Assembly (NCBI RefSeq): GCF_004193775.1
Contig: NC_041010.1
Span: forward strand, 39,793,562-39,857,561
DNA length: 64,000 nucleotides
From: Glycine soja
Lineage: Eukaryota; Streptophyta; Magnoliopsida; Fabales; Fabaceae
Direction of reading: 5' to 3'
Below, in pieces: positions 24,038 to 37,300 of this stretch. The notes beneath the pieces are model-generated. The model saw only the letters and a program-made list of their open reading frames with translations. It did not search any database and was not told the DNA's origin. A program made the translations under genes and the position numbers. Position 1 is the first letter of the stretch. Every line of letters starts with the position of its first letter.

Positions 24038-27000
24038 CTATAAGGGAAATAACTCATCCTTGAGACTAGGGCATGACCATTGTATCTGAATATATGTAAT
24101 CTCCCACATATCATCTTCTTCTCTTGGTTCCAAAATTCCCTCATCCTTCATTTGTGTTATGATCTTTCTCAACAAATTACGGACTATTTCACCCAAATTT
24201 GATGAACCATACTGTCCCAAATCAGCCTTCATGCATGTGTCCATCCTTCTCAATAAGCCTAACCAGATTCCCCTAAATCCCGGAATCTCGGTTAATTGTC
24301 TGAATGACTGCAAGTACATATCTGACAACAACTCCACTGCAAGCTTAAGGGTCCCTTCCATACTCCTTGTTTCCCTCTCAGCATTTTCCCTCTTTGAGTA
24401 CTCCAACATCTTGTCATGGATCTCATCAACCATGGCAAAAATCACAGAATTGAAATAGTGTTCGCAGTTTGGCGACAAGTAAAACAGTTCCTCAGCTAGA
24501 TTGAAGCTCTTGTAAAGAGAAGAAACTGCATGGTTTCTTACCTCCTCCTGTCTTGATAAGCATGTCCTTCTGAATACTTCTCCAAGTTTCGATAATTGGC
24601 TCATGAAGTTTGCAGAAGCAACAGTACCTCTTGAATAGTCCTCTATGGAGGAATTGCTTGAGTAGCTTGCTATACTGGCATTGCTTCCCGGATCCGTGTA
24701 TTGATTTCTGTGCCATTGAATCAACATTTTTACTGAACCAACCAATAGGTCTAGTATCATCTTCTTTTTTTCCCCTGGAATGTTCTTGGCTAAGAAAAAC
24801 CCAAAGGCAAAATCTACGCAATCTCCATAGTTTGTGCGTGATAAGCGAGTGCCATCAGAAAATAATGCTATCAGGACCTCAAATCCCACATCATAGTTCT
24901 CAGGATGCCTCCAAACAGGTGATAACAGATTTAGCACTGACTTCCATCCTATTTGAGTCTGCAAATTTGCATGGTATTCAATCAGTATTTTGCTACTTGA
25001 ATGTGATATGACATCGTGAAACGTGTCGAGGATTTCTATATCAAGCTTCCACATTAAGTTTACGGACTTGAAAATAAGTTCCTCGGCTTGTTTTTCGTCT
25101 CTTGGTGCAGAAAAGAGCTTGAGACAGACCTTGAGAAGGCCTAAAATACCTTTTTCTACAAATGGGATTGGGGAGAACATGGGAAACTGAGCAACTGAAA
25201 GAAGGTACTCATGGAAGTTGGGCCAGAATATGTGGAATCTATGAACATTGGCTATTGATATTGCAGTGATCAAATCCCAACAAAACTCGACCGTTTCCTC
25301 TTCCTCCACCGGTGTGCTGAACTTTTGGCCTTTTCCAGCAGCTGCAAATATCAAAGACCTCCCAAGGCTTTGTAAGCATTCTTTGGGGATGTTTGAACAA
25401 TTGCTGAAGATGCTACCAATATTGCACATTTTGATCATTTTGGTGTTCTGTTCAAATTCACTACCAAGGGTCAAACCATCTTCCATGCTTTCTGACGAAA
25501 GATGCAAAAACCGAGAGATCATGCTAGCGACTCTCTGGCTTCCAAATTTATGATCATCAGTTGGAGACACGACACCTGATTCAGGTGTTGTTGGGACATC
25601 CACCGACTCAAAATCAATGACAGATTGAGGTAGTAGTTTAAGCCTTTTGAGTTTCAACAAGCAATCAACAATGTTCTTCCAACCTCCTTGAATTGAGTCT
25701 CTGAAGTAGTTTGCTATGGTGAAAACAGCAACTGTTGCCATCCTGGGCTTCAAATCATGACTAAAGGTGAACATGGTCTCTTCTATAGAAGCATAAGGAT
25801 TTAGTAGTGTTGTGAATTTGCAAAATGATGTTATGAGCTCATCAAGGGTATCTTCTAGTCCATACTGACAAATCCTTGCAACTGAGAATAACCCTTCAAT
25901 GCACTCATGGAGCATCTCCTCTTCATCAGCATGCTCAAAGAATGATGAAAGAGCAGCCACTGCTGGACCGGCAATGCAGGCAAACATATCTCTACATATT
26001 CTACGATCGAAGTCGCATTGGGTGAAAGGTTGTACCACCTTGGATCGGTTTATGATCTGAATCCACCTACTCGGGTTCATGTCTAGTGAAACAGTGGTTT
26101 TCTCTAGGGAAAATGCACAAGTGGAAATGGATTGGAAAAGCTCAGAAAGGTACTCTCTAGGCAAATCCTTTCCCGCATTGATTGCTCTATTGTTCCTGAT
26201 GAATTCCTCTTCTGTCATCTTCTTCTTAACTTGGGGGTTGTGTTGATCAGTGTTAAGCATGATGAGGGAGTAGCACAAGATGAGAATAGTGTCCTTGCTT
26301 GCAAACATGTCTGAGGATTGATGGTCGTAAAACCTCTCCGCGAATGCTTCAAGCACACGCTGAATCTTTTGTGACTCTCCTGGCAGCCAGAAACTCTCTA
26401 GATAAAACCTAAGGCCAGTGTCAAGATTCATGCCTTGGAAATGGAAGGTTGCAGTGAATTCTTTGAGAACTTGGAGGTAGAAAGCATCAGGGTCTCCAAG
26501 AAATTCCCCTATTGCTTTCTTGTTTATGCCAGGAGTGTAACGAAAGAAGTAAGCATAAGCCTTGGGATCAGGAGGATCAGAGATTAACTTTGCATGTTTC
26601 AAGTACTCAAGACCCTTCTTATTATCTCTGTTGAAATGGTTTGCAGCAATCAAAAGTTTCTTCTTCTGAAGTCTTCTCATCCTTACATGTTTCACCCAAT
26701 CTTCCAAGTCTTCTTCTTCTTTATCCATCTCCTCCCAAAAGGGTCTATACGTGGGCAATTGAATTGTGTGTGGACCTAAATGATGACCATCTTTGTCAAT
26801 GTTATCTGCAATGTTGTGAATCATGATCAATAGGCCTTCAAAGGATTGAATGTGCAAACTAGTGAGGTGGCCATTTAGTGCAAATGAGTGCTTGCAAAGC
26901 AACCTCCCAGCCTCCTCAAACACATTCCGGCAACATGGATCACAATCATAGTTTGCAAAAACTTCAACGATGAATGTTGGCTGTCTGCAGAAATTTATTA

Positions 27001-29984
27001 TTCCTTCAACTGCCACTTCTTGAAGTGGAATTGTGCTCCCAAAACTTGCAATTCTAAACAGCACATATCCAAAGAATGCTTCTAGTTGGAATCGAATAAA
27101 CCTACAAAAACAAAATCAAAGATAAATATAACAACAACAACAACAACAAAAAATGAAACTCTTGAATCTCTCTCCTTCAAGCAATAAAAATGTATTAAAT
27201 CACATAAATATTTTTATGTCAAAAATGATGATATATCGTAAAATTATTGGCTCTTATTGTAATTACTTGAGAATTCATACTCAGGATAACTTTTAATTGG
27301 TTGAGAATGTAAGAAAAAAAATATTATATTGTTGATTTATTAAAATTATTGACATATGAGTTTGTTATCCTCTAAACCAAGTGCATAAGTTTAGAGGAGA
27401 AATTATTACATGATTCAAAATTATCATGATCTCAATTAATATCTACGGAACTTTATAAAGTCTCTTATAAATAGAAAGTTTAGATTATATATCAGGTGTA
27501 AATTGGTTAGGATCGTAAACACATGGTAGTGTCACAAATCATGTAATAATTTATTGACTTACTCTTTTCAATATTTTAACCCTAAATGGTTTTTGGATTT
27601 TCAGCAGTAGTATAAATATTATTTTTTTAGTAAAAACTTTGTATTTATGTTTTCTTAACCAAACTAAACTCTCTTGAAGCTTTTGTAAGTTCTTTCCTTG
27701 AAACATCTCTAACCTTCGGAGAAAGTGATAGGCATTCAAGACGGTGCTGCAAATCATGGACAAGATAAAGGAGCTTGACCATGTCCCATAGTAAATCAAA
27801 TGGTGAAACAAGTCATCTTGGATCATCCTTAAGAGCTTTGGGTGCTTCCCTATTTCATCCCCACTCAGTTCAATGGCTGAGTTTATCAAAACCAAGGCAA
27901 AAATCTGAACATCTTCATCAGCTGTGTGAGAAGTAGACCCATCTGCCTCAACTATGGATACAACATTCAACAAAGAGCACAAGAAGTGAAAGATATCAAT
28001 GGCGCAACGAACACCGTAGCCAGATTCCAAGCCACCGCCCTCATCACCATCCTCCATGTCTGATTCTGAGTCCCCTTCTCTATCCTTGGCCTCAATCTCT
28101 GGTAACCTGGTAAACACAACCTGGATAAGCTCGTGCATGGTGTACCTCGCACTCCTCTGTAGCAAATCTCCTCTTGTCGCGGATTGTTGAACAACCTGAA
28201 AGTAGTAGGTTTTATTTTGAATCCTCCCATGTTAGCAAGTAGCACCATAATGTCATGTTATGAAAGAAAAGATATATAAACAAAATTTAACAAATCCTAC
28301 AATGATAAATGTTTTTTTTTTTTTTATCTTTGTCTTTGATACTACAATAACAACAAAGTTTTAAAACAGGTATGTGACTGCGATTAGTTACAACATCAAG
28401 ATTTTTTGTGTTTCCACGACTACGATGCGACTGTTGTTGATAATGCATCAGTCGCCGCGACAAAATTGCAACCACAACATTATTTTAAAATCTTTTTAGT
28501 GAACAAACTTAAAATAATCTTTTTAGTGAACAAAGTTTTAAATTATGGTCATGGTGGTAGTTTCATTGTGTTCCTTTGTATTGCGGAAAATGACTAACAA
28601 ATGCAACCAATACAGTCAATGTTATAGTTGTAATAACTCTAAAAACCTTGACGTTACCCTCTAAGTCACAGTTGCGCAGCCTATTTTTTAAAACCTTAAT
28701 AACAATTAAAAGCATCTTTTTTTTGGTTAAGTGATATGTGTAGGTTACATGGATCAAACAATACTATATAATGTCGTATCATAAATCATATTTACAAATA
28801 AACTGAATATAATTCTCTTACAAAGTAACTGTAAAAATCTTATATTATTGCCCATCAATCAAAAGATCATTCTAGATATAACTTTTTAAAGTATACAATC
28901 TGTGATTGGACAACAGTCCAATATGCGTTGCTAACTAATCAAATTCATAAACCATTGACCTCTAAATCATTTGCTATGATTTCAACTATATTTTTTCCCG
29001 GTTTCCTCGGCTTCTAACAATTATACAATATGCCCTACAAAATACCCTCCACTGTCAACTCGTTGGAGTGATATGATATTTTTAAATAAGATCTCGAATT
29101 TAATTTTTGTAAATAAATAAAAATAATTAAAAAAATTCACTAAAAATGATAAATTAGATTCTCGAAAAATTAATCATAAGTAAAATAAGTGAATATTCAA
29201 CACCAACATTTTAAAATTAAAAAAAAATAAAAAAAAAGAAGAAAAAAACAGTATATCCTCAATTTGATTATATGTGACTTCTACACAAGTCCCAAAACTA
29301 GTTAGGTTTCTACCATTTAGCCCAATGTTTTTTCTAATAACTAAAGTGACAAAAACTAACACAATAATAGTAACATAGTATCTTAATTAATTAATCCACC
29401 TGAAAGCACGTGTTGACGAGGGTGCAAACAGATTGATCCGAGAGCAAAGCTGAAGCCCTGTGGTGCATTATCCCGGTCAAAATTTGCAATATCTTCATCA
29501 TCACGGCATCCTCCGAAGCAGGGTCAGTTTTCTCGAGCCGGCAGCTGGTGATCCCGGAGACAATGGACTCCATACCCTCTCTTACGCCGGGGGACTTGTC
29601 ATCAAAAACTTCAAACTTAAGAATCTTGAGAACAGAAGAGAGGGCCACGCCGGTGGCCGCGGCAGGAACGTCGTCGCTTTGGATGACATCAAGGAAGGGA
29701 GCGAGGTAGATGGAAGGGTCGATGGTGCGCCACTCTTGCTGAGGGTTGAAGATGAGAGAGCGAAGGGATCTTAAGGAACTGATGACGGAAGAGTCGCAGC
29801 TATCTTCGGAGGAAGGGATGTTGTAGAGAGGAGTCAATTCTGGACGACGAATCACTGCTAGAACTGCACCAACTTCGGTGTTAAGCATGCACGAGAGTCC
29901 CATTTGTCTTCTTTTGAATTTTCTTGTTTCCTTCTTGCTTCCATCGTCGTGCATGAAATCTTCTTCTTTCTCCATTGCATGCAT
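24038..29984 (-). CDS. GNL2: ARF-GEF of the GNOM family, GNL2-like (GNOM-LIKE 2)
   Basis: Three exons: 29984-29400, 28195-27714, 27101-24038. They are joined at clean GT-AG sites in matching phases (0, 2) and give 1,376 residues, very near Arabidopsis GNL2. Exon 1 holds the DCB start (SCMLNTEVGAVLAVIRR, GVALSSVLKIL, DPASEDAVMMKILQ). Exon 2 continues it (ARYTMHELIQVVF). Exon 3 holds the HUS box, the Sec7 domain (about 503-683) and the HDS regions. In Sec7 the catalytic glutamate lies in LPGESQ (about E598). YSLIMLNTDQHN carries Met at about 637, where GNOM has its brefeldin A-sensitive Met and resistant GNL1 has Leu. The family activates ARF GTPases on Golgi or endosomal membranes to drive vesicle formation. 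Assignment to GNL2 rather than GNOM/GNL1 rests on divergence and length. The pollen role known for Arabidopsis GNL2 is only inferred here. Confidence 0.9.
28354..28697. mobile_element. hAT-like MITE in GNL2 intron 1
   Basis: A 344-base segment lies between two copies of AATAACAA (28346-28353 and 28698-28705), an 8-base target duplication. The ends are inverted: the left begins AAAGTTTTAAAACAGG and the right, read on the other strand, begins AAGGTTTTAAAAAATAGG. The interior has GCGACTG/CAGTCGC-type words. An 8-base duplication is typical of hAT elements. No coding capacity. Confidence 0.65.
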
Positions 29985-31347
29985 GAACGTACGTACGTAG
30001 GTGCAAATTAACGTTCGTTTTCAAAACAGGTTATTAATTAATTAACCTTGCATGTTAAGGACGTACTCTACTTTATACTCGCTGTGTTTGTGCATGGTGA
30101 TATTGAAATTTACGTGTTTTTTTGTTTTTTGTTTTCTTCAATGTTGTACCTAGGTTGCAGTGAGAGTGGAGAAGACCGAGTACAAAGGAAAGAGAGAGAG
30201 AGTTTCGTATGCGTGTGAGGACACAAAGAATCATGGGAAAAATGATGGCCGGATTGTTTGGGAAAGAAGTGGTAGATATTTAATTTGTTTTTATTTTATC
30301 ATCTTAATTAATTGCTGCAATTTTTCTATGGTTGCTAATTAATATTTGAGGAGGAGATGTAGCATTTTGTTTTGGAGTAATGCTACGTTTATAGTTCATT
30401 GAAAAGTAATGCTACCCGAACAAACAGTTTAAACTGGTACGTAAAGGAAATTTTAGAGTATCGTCAATCTTAAGTGTTTAATACGCATGGCTAATTGAAA
30501 TGGCGTCATTCTTAATTTCTCATTTTTCTCAAGCATTTATTGTTTTTTGGTACATCCCAAGTGTTGATTTGATATTCTAGTGAAAAATTAAATATTTGAG
30601 AATGAATTTTACATACATAAAAATGGTGCCTATATAATTTTAAGGTTTTAAACTTGTTTCTAGAGTTAAAAGCTCCAATACTGTCTTTTAAATTGAATTT
30701 TACCAGAAGATATGAATAACACCAATTAAATGTCATGTGTATATATAATTCGAATAAAAATAGAATTATAACGAAAAGAATTATGTATGAAAAATAAAGA
30801 TCAATATGTTTGTAATTTCTAATAAATATCTAAATTTTATGTTAGTTCCTTAAAAAAAGACTAATAACAAATGAAAAATATTTATCAGAAAATAAATACA
30901 AAATTCATTAATTTATTAAACATTAAAAAAATATCAAAAGACCAAAACCAAAATTATTATTTTATTATAAAAAATTAATATAAAAAAAATTATTAGATAA
31001 CAAACACAAAATTTAAATATTTATTAGAAATCACAAACATATTTTAATCAAAAATAAATTTCTCTAAGTTTGGAATTAATCTCCTGATTTTTGTTGGATG
31101 TCCAAAATTTAGGGAAGGAGATGTTGCTCCAATTCAAGGCAATAAAACCTCCAAACACAAAAAGCTAAAGATACTTACGTTTGCAGCTAATCTCTTGATC
31201 TTCTAGCATAAAAGAGAATGATTGTAGACTTACAAGAAATAAAGGAGCCTTCTATTTCACAAAATGAAACTAAACGCACTTAAGAATAATTACTTGCAGT
31301 TCCTATTCAAGTCAGATTACTGGCCCTACCTATCGCGCCCCACATCT
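29985..31347. other. Spacer between GNL2 promoter and MSH7 3' end
   Basis: About 30,000-30,300 should hold the GNL2 promoter and 5' UTR, since the next gene in the same direction ends at 31348. The remainder is very AT-rich with no recognisable gene. MSH7's 3' UTR should occupy the right edge. Confidence 0.5.
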
Positions 31348-34300
31348 CTACTTGCCTGATATAAATGAAGTTTTAAGTTCATACCACAGACAAATTAATG
31401 TATCTAAAGCATCTTCATCCAAAGAGTTACAATCCTCTATTCTTGAGATAGATACCAAGGTCTTCAACCATTCTTCATGAAGGGTTGAGAACTCTGATCT
31501 CTGTTCGCTTGACCTAAAACTTTGTCCAATTGATTTTTTCATCTGTTGGCTTGCCTTAGAAGCAATGTTTACCGTTTTTTCTGGGATTCCAGCCATGAGG
31601 GCTACCTGCAACCCGTAGCTCTCTGGACATGGTCCGGAGGCAAGCCGATATAGGAAAACTAGTTCCTGATCACGCATGGAATGGGTATCAGATTTTGACT
31701 TGAAAGCGCAAGCCATATGTTGCATTATGACGCGTGGATGGGAAGCAAACTCTTTCGTGAGTGAATGGTAGTGTGTGGCAAATAGCATGCGACAGTTAAC
31801 TTTTTCAATCAGATGCCGGAATACCTGTGCAAATCCAGAATTAGTGAAAGAGACAAGAATATTGAAACATTATCAAAATCATAATTACTAAAAGTGATAA
31901 TAAACTAAAAGGTTTTATCAATGCTTGGAGCAAACTTACAGGATAACAGAGAAAGCTTAACACAATTTCTTTCAATGGATGACCCCATTACCATGAAACA
32001 TAGTGCCATTGTTACAGTTTTTATTTCTTTAGCTTTTCCAATGGGCACTCGAGTGTTTAACTTTTGAGCATATCAACTCAGTAAAGTATAGAAATTCAGT
32101 ACTTAAAAACAGAACCAAAAATTTCATTTAAGACAAAAGAATAGTGAAGAGTGGAGTCTCACTGCATATGCAATGGCATAGCCATCAAAAGTGCTTGTTC
32201 CCCGACCCAATTCATCAAGGATAACAAGAGAATCTTGAGTAGCATTCTGAAGCACCAAGGCCGTTTCAGTACACTCAACAAAGAAGGTACCTAAAAAAAT
32301 ACAAAGTTTGTTGGCATTGGCAATACATAAAGTCAAGTAATCTGTCTCTATGCACATGCACATTTTGAGACCACAATTCTACATTTTCCAAGTTCTGAAA
32401 AACCATATTGATGTCAACAGAAATATCAATGTGTTTAGGTAGGAAAAGCCTCATGCGCAAGCATGTCACAAAACCATAAAGCACATTTGCTTTTGTTAGA
32501 GTACTTACTCTCGCCTGTCATGATTCTATCTTTGGCTCCAAGTCGTGTGAAGATGATATCCACAGCTGAGAGAACACAACTTTCACATGGTACATAACAG
32601 CCTAGCTGCAAAGACATTGGTAACATTATAAAAGAGGCATCAAAACAATCTGACAGAGTAAACCATATAAAATGTCACATGCACTTCCCTTGAGGTTTCT
32701 CAGTATCGTGCATCATCACCCTCAGTATGTCTAAATAAAATGCCCATCCTTTTTGCAAATTGGGTAATATTTTTTCCCTACCAGGAGGAAAAAAAAGTTC
32801 TACAGTGTTTTTCTTTGTATATATTTAACCAGCCAGTGAGATCAAAGTAGTTTAATTTATAAGTTACTCAACAATGATTTCTAGCTTAATCAAACAGGTA
32901 AAGAGAGAAGAGGGAAAACCTGGGCCATAATAACAGCTAGACAGGTGGAACGCAGAAGTGTTGACTTTCCACCCATGTTTGGTCCAGTAAGCAGCAAAGT
33001 TCGAGGATGCGACCCATCTTCATTCTCACCAAGGATTACATCATTGGGGACAGGCAAACATCCACTGTCTCCAAGGGCAAATGGATGCCATAGTCCCTTC
33101 ATCTTGAGCACAGTTCCTCCATTGTCTTTACTTGTACCTTTTGATGCCACTATGACTGGCCTAGACATAGTTCCACGAGAAAAGGTAGAAGTAACAGCAA
33201 AAGATCTTAATACATCAATGCAATTGATGGCATGAACAACTTCAAACCACTGAGCAGCTTTCTCCAAAAATAATTCAGCAAGTATTGTGAGTGTTTCAGC
33301 ATCTGAATCCGTAACGTTGTGATTCTAGCACCAACTATACAGTTAGACGTACATACACCCAAAAGATAACACAACACTGCATATGTTCCCAAACATGACC
33401 ATATAATTGATGAAAATAAAAATCAACATTTTCCATACATCAAACTGCTAAAAATGCCAATTATCTACAGTAAAAGGTACTTCAGTAAGAATCAACAATG
33501 CTGCAAACTTTTTATCTTAAACAAAAACTAGAAATGGATTTAATAATTATGATGATTTGAAAATTTAATTAGAAAGATCTTGGTTATAATATATCAAACT
33601 TGCTAAAAGGGTTATTACGCAAGGTGTCAAAATGAATCAAGTGACTCAAACCTAATAAACTAGTCCGAGTAGCCTGAAATATGGGCTGACTGAGTCAGGA
33701 AAATAAAGATTTAGTAATTTTCATTTGGCCCAGCCAGGCATGAAATTAGACTATGACCCGAATCAGGCCAGATAAACCCAAATTCAAGTGCCAAGTAAGA
33801 AAAAACACCTGGTAATTTGGGAAGTCGCTGTCTACTGCTGCTTCAAACTGAGCAAGAAATTGGTCGAGCCCGTTACTGCCAGTCAGAATTGGAAGTTTAA
33901 AAACTTTGGTCAAAGACGATATTAGAGGCTGCTCTTTCTGTAGAAGAAGCAACAAGCTCAAAGCAGTCCGAAGGCCTTTCACAAGTGATCCAAACACTTT
34001 CACCTGTATTACATTAAAAATTATGTTCACATAACAACAGAAAAGTAGTACAACAAAAATCATAATATAACCTTCAGTAGAGATTTTATACATATAAAAA
34101 ATTAGTCTAAAAATCCCAAACATGTATATGTAGGTTATCCAGCAAGGACAACTAAGTTTTGAACAAACAATATGATCAGAATTTTCCCCATAAACTTTTC
34201 CAATGCCAATTTCACTGTGACACTGTTTATGTAATAGCCACATGCTTTTTCTTCTAACCAATGCAGTCTCCAATTTCCATTCTCCAAGGCATGAAATAGG

Positions 34301-37300
34301 TGACTAAGTAATATAGACACGAGAAACACTAGTATTGAGATATTAAAATAAGATGTAGCCGCCAAGTCTTCATTTTTTTATATTAAAATGAGTGAAGAAA
34401 AATTGTTCAGAAGTCATACTAAGAAATAATAAGTATATCCTTTACAAAATTGACATGAAGAACAGTAGCAGAACTCACCCTCTGCTTCAATATTTTCTTT
34501 CCCAAGAAGGGCAATAAGAGAGGGCCTGATAATTGAAGGCTGGACTTAATTCGGCCAAGCAAATGTTCCAAGTCTGGAAGCCTGCGAAGATGTTGAGCAA
34601 TATGTGACACAATCTCTGGGTTAGCCATTAGATCATCCACTATATCAAGCCTGTTGTTAATTATTTCAGCATCTACTAATGGACAGCAGATCCAGTTCCT
34701 AAGAAGCCGCTTTCCAGATGAAGTTACACACTTATCAAGACAATTGTACAATGAACCTGAAACACAAACAGAATAGATGTCATGATTTCACACAGAATTT
34801 TTTTATGAAAATATATTGGGAAGTTAAGAGTGCTCAAATAGGACAAGTACTAGCCTGATTTGCCACCATCCTCATTATTGACAAAAAGTTCTAGATTTAT
34901 CATTGTTGGACCATCCATTTTAAGGCAACCCCTGTAAACTTGGTATGTATATAAATCCCCATTCTGTAGGGCATCATTCAACTGTATGAAAAGTGGAACA
35001 GATTAATTATCTAAAACAACATTCATGCAGATACATTTAGTGCTAACCATCTCAAGAAGGGCATCATTGTAAGTACAAAAGTGTACCATCAATCTATCCA
35101 GATGATCAATCAGCCCAACTAGAGCAGACAAGGTGATTTCACGATGAATCACACTTCTCAGTACATGATCCAGTGAATGAGACGAGCCTTTGAAGTATCC
35201 CTTTGAGTGAATTAAATCCCTAATTTCATTGCTCACCAAGTCAGTCATCGACTGAACTGGAGTGAACTGTAGTGCCGTCGAACCTGCAATGGGATCAGAA
35301 ATCAATAATGAGATTCAAGAATGCTTTTCAAAATTTAAAATGAATAAATTCAACTTAACGCAGTAAAAAAAAATATTTTGAAGACTTAATGCTATAAAAA
35401 GTTGATGTTATGCCTAAATATCTAAATGCAACAAAGTGCAAAAATAACTCCAATTCCTAACGTGACATGTCTCAAATTATTCCCATTGTAGCTAATATAC
35501 ACGGGGACATAATATATATTGAGAGCAAAATCTTTTTTTCGCTCAAACAACAAATTGAAGAAATTTAGCATATAAAAAATGATATGAAATGTACAAATAA
35601 AACCATTTGCAGTATCACAAAGGTAATATCCATACCAGCTTAATTTCAAAAGGCAATAGGTAGCCTAATTCTATGGAACCATTTTGTTCTGTATATATTT
35701 ACAGATCATAGGGATACAGCACAAGGATTAACTGTGTAGGTCATTTGTAAAGTACACCTTATAGTGTAAACATTAAAACATCGCTTTCTTTACCAAGGAA
35801 TTACTTAGGTCACAATAATTGACCACCACTAGATGTTTGCTATTAACTTATGATACAAAACTGTGTAAAATAATTATTTTTTAGCTAGTGTTGTAATTCA
35901 CATACAGCTTCAACGACAAAGCATAATAAATACAGCGGCAGAAACACACGTTTAAAATTATAGAATACTTTCCATATCATGCTAGTGTACCCCTAAACCA
36001 CAATGAAGGATCACATCTCACCATTCAACGAGAATTTTCTAAGTGCTTTCTGAGCTTCTTTGGATAAACCTGTAAAACATCATATTTTAACATGAAGATA
36101 TAACCTTTAGAATTGAAGTGCATTCAAGTCAAGAGGAATGCTACCAACACTCCTTAATACATTCTTTCCAACACATTTGTTTTATTATTGGGTGAATTTT
36201 ATGTGAGACCCAATAAATAAAAAGTGGGCACGCTGGCTCAAGTTATTCAAAGAAATTCACATAAATTCACCCATTAATAGTATGTAAGAAAAAATAAATA
36301 TATCGAATACCGTGTAGCCAGCATTTTGATTCAAGTTAAAGGCAAAACAACAAGACTTCTCAGTGTTCACCTCTATTATCATATATAACTTCCGTGGGTG
36401 ACACCTAAAATCCAATTCCCAGAATCAAATTAGCTAACACAATTTGACAAATCAGAATGATCATTCACATAAACTAAATCCAAAATCAGGAATAGGGGTA
36501 TTGTGAGCATACTTGCATCAATAAAGCCCCCAAAGCAGAACAGGATGCATCATCGTCTATAGAGCCAACCCAAAATCTAAGCCGAGCACAATCAACAAAA
36601 GCAAATCCATACATAACTGCACCATTATCCAAGCCATTGTTTTCCTGTAGAAAACATATAATTCATCATCATAAATAGCTATAATAGCATAAAAAAATGA
36701 ATAACTAAGTAACAGTGAGAAGTAAGAACCTCTTTTATTGAGAGAAGGTGAACAGCATCAGGACCAATATTACCATCCACATTGGTTGATGGAGTGACTA
36801 CCTGAACTAATTTTCTCCGAATAACCTGCAATCCAGTGGTGAGGGCCATACCATGCAAAAAAGCAGTCAATTCAAAAGCATACAAGATACCAGAAACGAT
36901 ATTATACAAAGACTTCTGAACTCTCATAATAATTTAATAAAAAAAAGGAACATTTTCAAGTGACAACTGTATGTCCTGTCAAATTTACAGTCCCAATATC
37001 AATTAGAAACTTCATAAAAGTTCCCTACATCATTTTGGATAAATTAAAATTAACACATGGGATTCAATATTAACTTAAGAAATAGAGACCTGGATTAATC
37101 TCTCGTGTAGTTACAGTAGGCTACAGAATGTGTGTGTGTGTGTGTATAAAATAATGATTGTTGAAGCATAACTCATCAAGCACAGCCAAATGTTGAAAAC
37201 ATCTACATGAACCTTCTGAAGCTAGGTAGCCAACACAACTGCAAGGATGAGAAAACTTACAGAGTTAGCTCCTCTAGCTTTTGCTTCTTCAGATGTCTCT

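Noticed and set aside
29460..29774. Plus-strand frame of 104 codons inside GNL2 exon 1
   Set aside because: It is antisense to the conserved DCB region of GNL2, and there is no independent support.
37129..37146. Short (TG)n run in an MSH7 intron
   Set aside because: An ordinary short microsatellite with no evident effect on the adjacent splice sites.
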